Origin: SM1-46 sp002451215
GTDB taxonomy: Bacteria > Pseudomonadota > Gammaproteobacteria > Acidiferrobacterales > Sulfurifustaceae
Assembly: GCA_002451215.1 (NCBI GenBank)
Contig: DKBM01000098.1
Coordinates: 1-31,601 of the forward strand
Reading direction: 5' to 3'
DNA: 31,601 nt
Both the position numbers and the translations under genes were made by a program. Under the pieces are notes generated by a model. It made no database searches. It saw only the letters and a list, made by a program, of their open reading frames with translations, and was not told where the DNA came from. Shown piece after piece: positions 31,469 through 31,601 of the stretch (positions are counted from its first letter, which is position 1; each line of letters opens with the position of its first letter).

Positions 31469-31601
31469 TCAAGTCTGGACCGGGCGGCTCCCGCGGTATT
31501 GGCGCGTGCCTGGGGCGCGCGACTCGTTCCCCCCAAAGTGCGCGGCTTCCCAGCCGATAAGTGCCTGTTTGCGCGCTACGCCCCAGCGGTAGCCACCGAG
31601 C
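31469..31601 (-). CDS. O6-alkylguanine-DNA alkyltransferase (Ada/MGMT) C-terminus, partial
   Basis: The last 44 codons of a minus-strand gene running off the right edge: LGGYRWGVARKQALIGWEA, then a short low-complexity tail to TGA (31469-31471). GGYRWGxxRK is the signature just after the alkyl-accepting PCHRV motif in Ada and MGMT proteins, which accept O6-methyl groups during DNA repair. The Cys itself lies outside the window. The tail of about 25 residues after the motif is longer than usual. Whether the gene is ada or a stand-alone MGMT cannot be seen. Confidence 0.75.
   Translation of the reverse strand, partial: LGGYRWGVARKQALIGWEAAHFGGNESRAPGTRQYRGSRPVQT

Overview
The window is GC-rich DNA that looks like a betaproteobacterial chromosome segment (Burkholderiales/Rhodocyclales-like). 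It has dense short operons, a TRAP-TAXI importer, a DUF3391 HD-GYP protein, a LpxL/HtrB-type acyltransferase, WbuC, CysQ, RsuA and a MetA-family enzyme. Placement is by gene content only. There are no rRNA or tRNA genes, CRISPR arrays or insertion sequences. Four 'nn' sites (12300, 15499, 30415, 30814) are sequence gaps of unknown length, as expected of a draft or metagenome-assembled scaffold. Each one breaks a gene.

Left part (1-7.6 kb, mostly + strand): the end of a sensor histidine kinase; an MgtA-type Mg2+ P-type ATPase; an MFS transporter, an unrecognised protein and a TlpA-like thioredoxin in one run; a Tat-exported aldo/keto reductase; and, convergent to it, an SDR whose catalytic YxxxK is replaced by SxxxR. 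From 7.7 to 11.2 kb lies a complete TRAP-TAXI importer operon: solute-binding protein, fused permease and DUF1850 protein.

Middle (11.2-19.4 kb): a broken queuosine-precursor transporter gene (minus strand), a PilZ protein, a gapped exported protein, a 367-bp non-coding stretch with several strong inverted repeats, a small conserved-looking protein, a holin-like membrane protein, a DUF3391/HD-GYP c-di-GMP phosphodiesterase, a gapped flavoprotein with both signature motifs of flavin-dependent halogenases, an FKBP peptidyl-prolyl isomerase, a single-domain rhodanese, RsuA and an exported tandem rhodanese.

Right part (19.5-31.6 kb): a secreted CARDB-like protein; a decayed EAL-domain remnant antisense to the apparent + ORF; an operon of a P-loop protein and a MetA-family homoserine acyltransferase, divergent from a YkgJ cysteine-cluster protein; a two-part outer-membrane-like protein; an LpxL-like acyltransferase divergent from a possibly leaderless WbuC cupin gene; a GMP/IMP nucleotidase-like HAD protein coupled to a lipoprotein; a run of rhodanese, unknown protein, CysQ and FGGY kinase with overlapping or close genes; two lipoproteins; and, at the edge, the C-terminus of an O6-alkylguanine-DNA alkyltransferase (Ada/MGMT).

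Themes: c-di-GMP signalling (PilZ, HD-GYP, dead EAL), periplasmic sulfur and thiol chemistry (TlpA, three rhodaneses, CysQ, MetA), and gene decay in two gaps that at first look like ordinary intergenic DNA. I found no clearly new multi-gene system. The best leads are the halogenase-like flavoprotein, the two hidden pseudogenes and the structured intergenic region at 12.8-13.0 kb.
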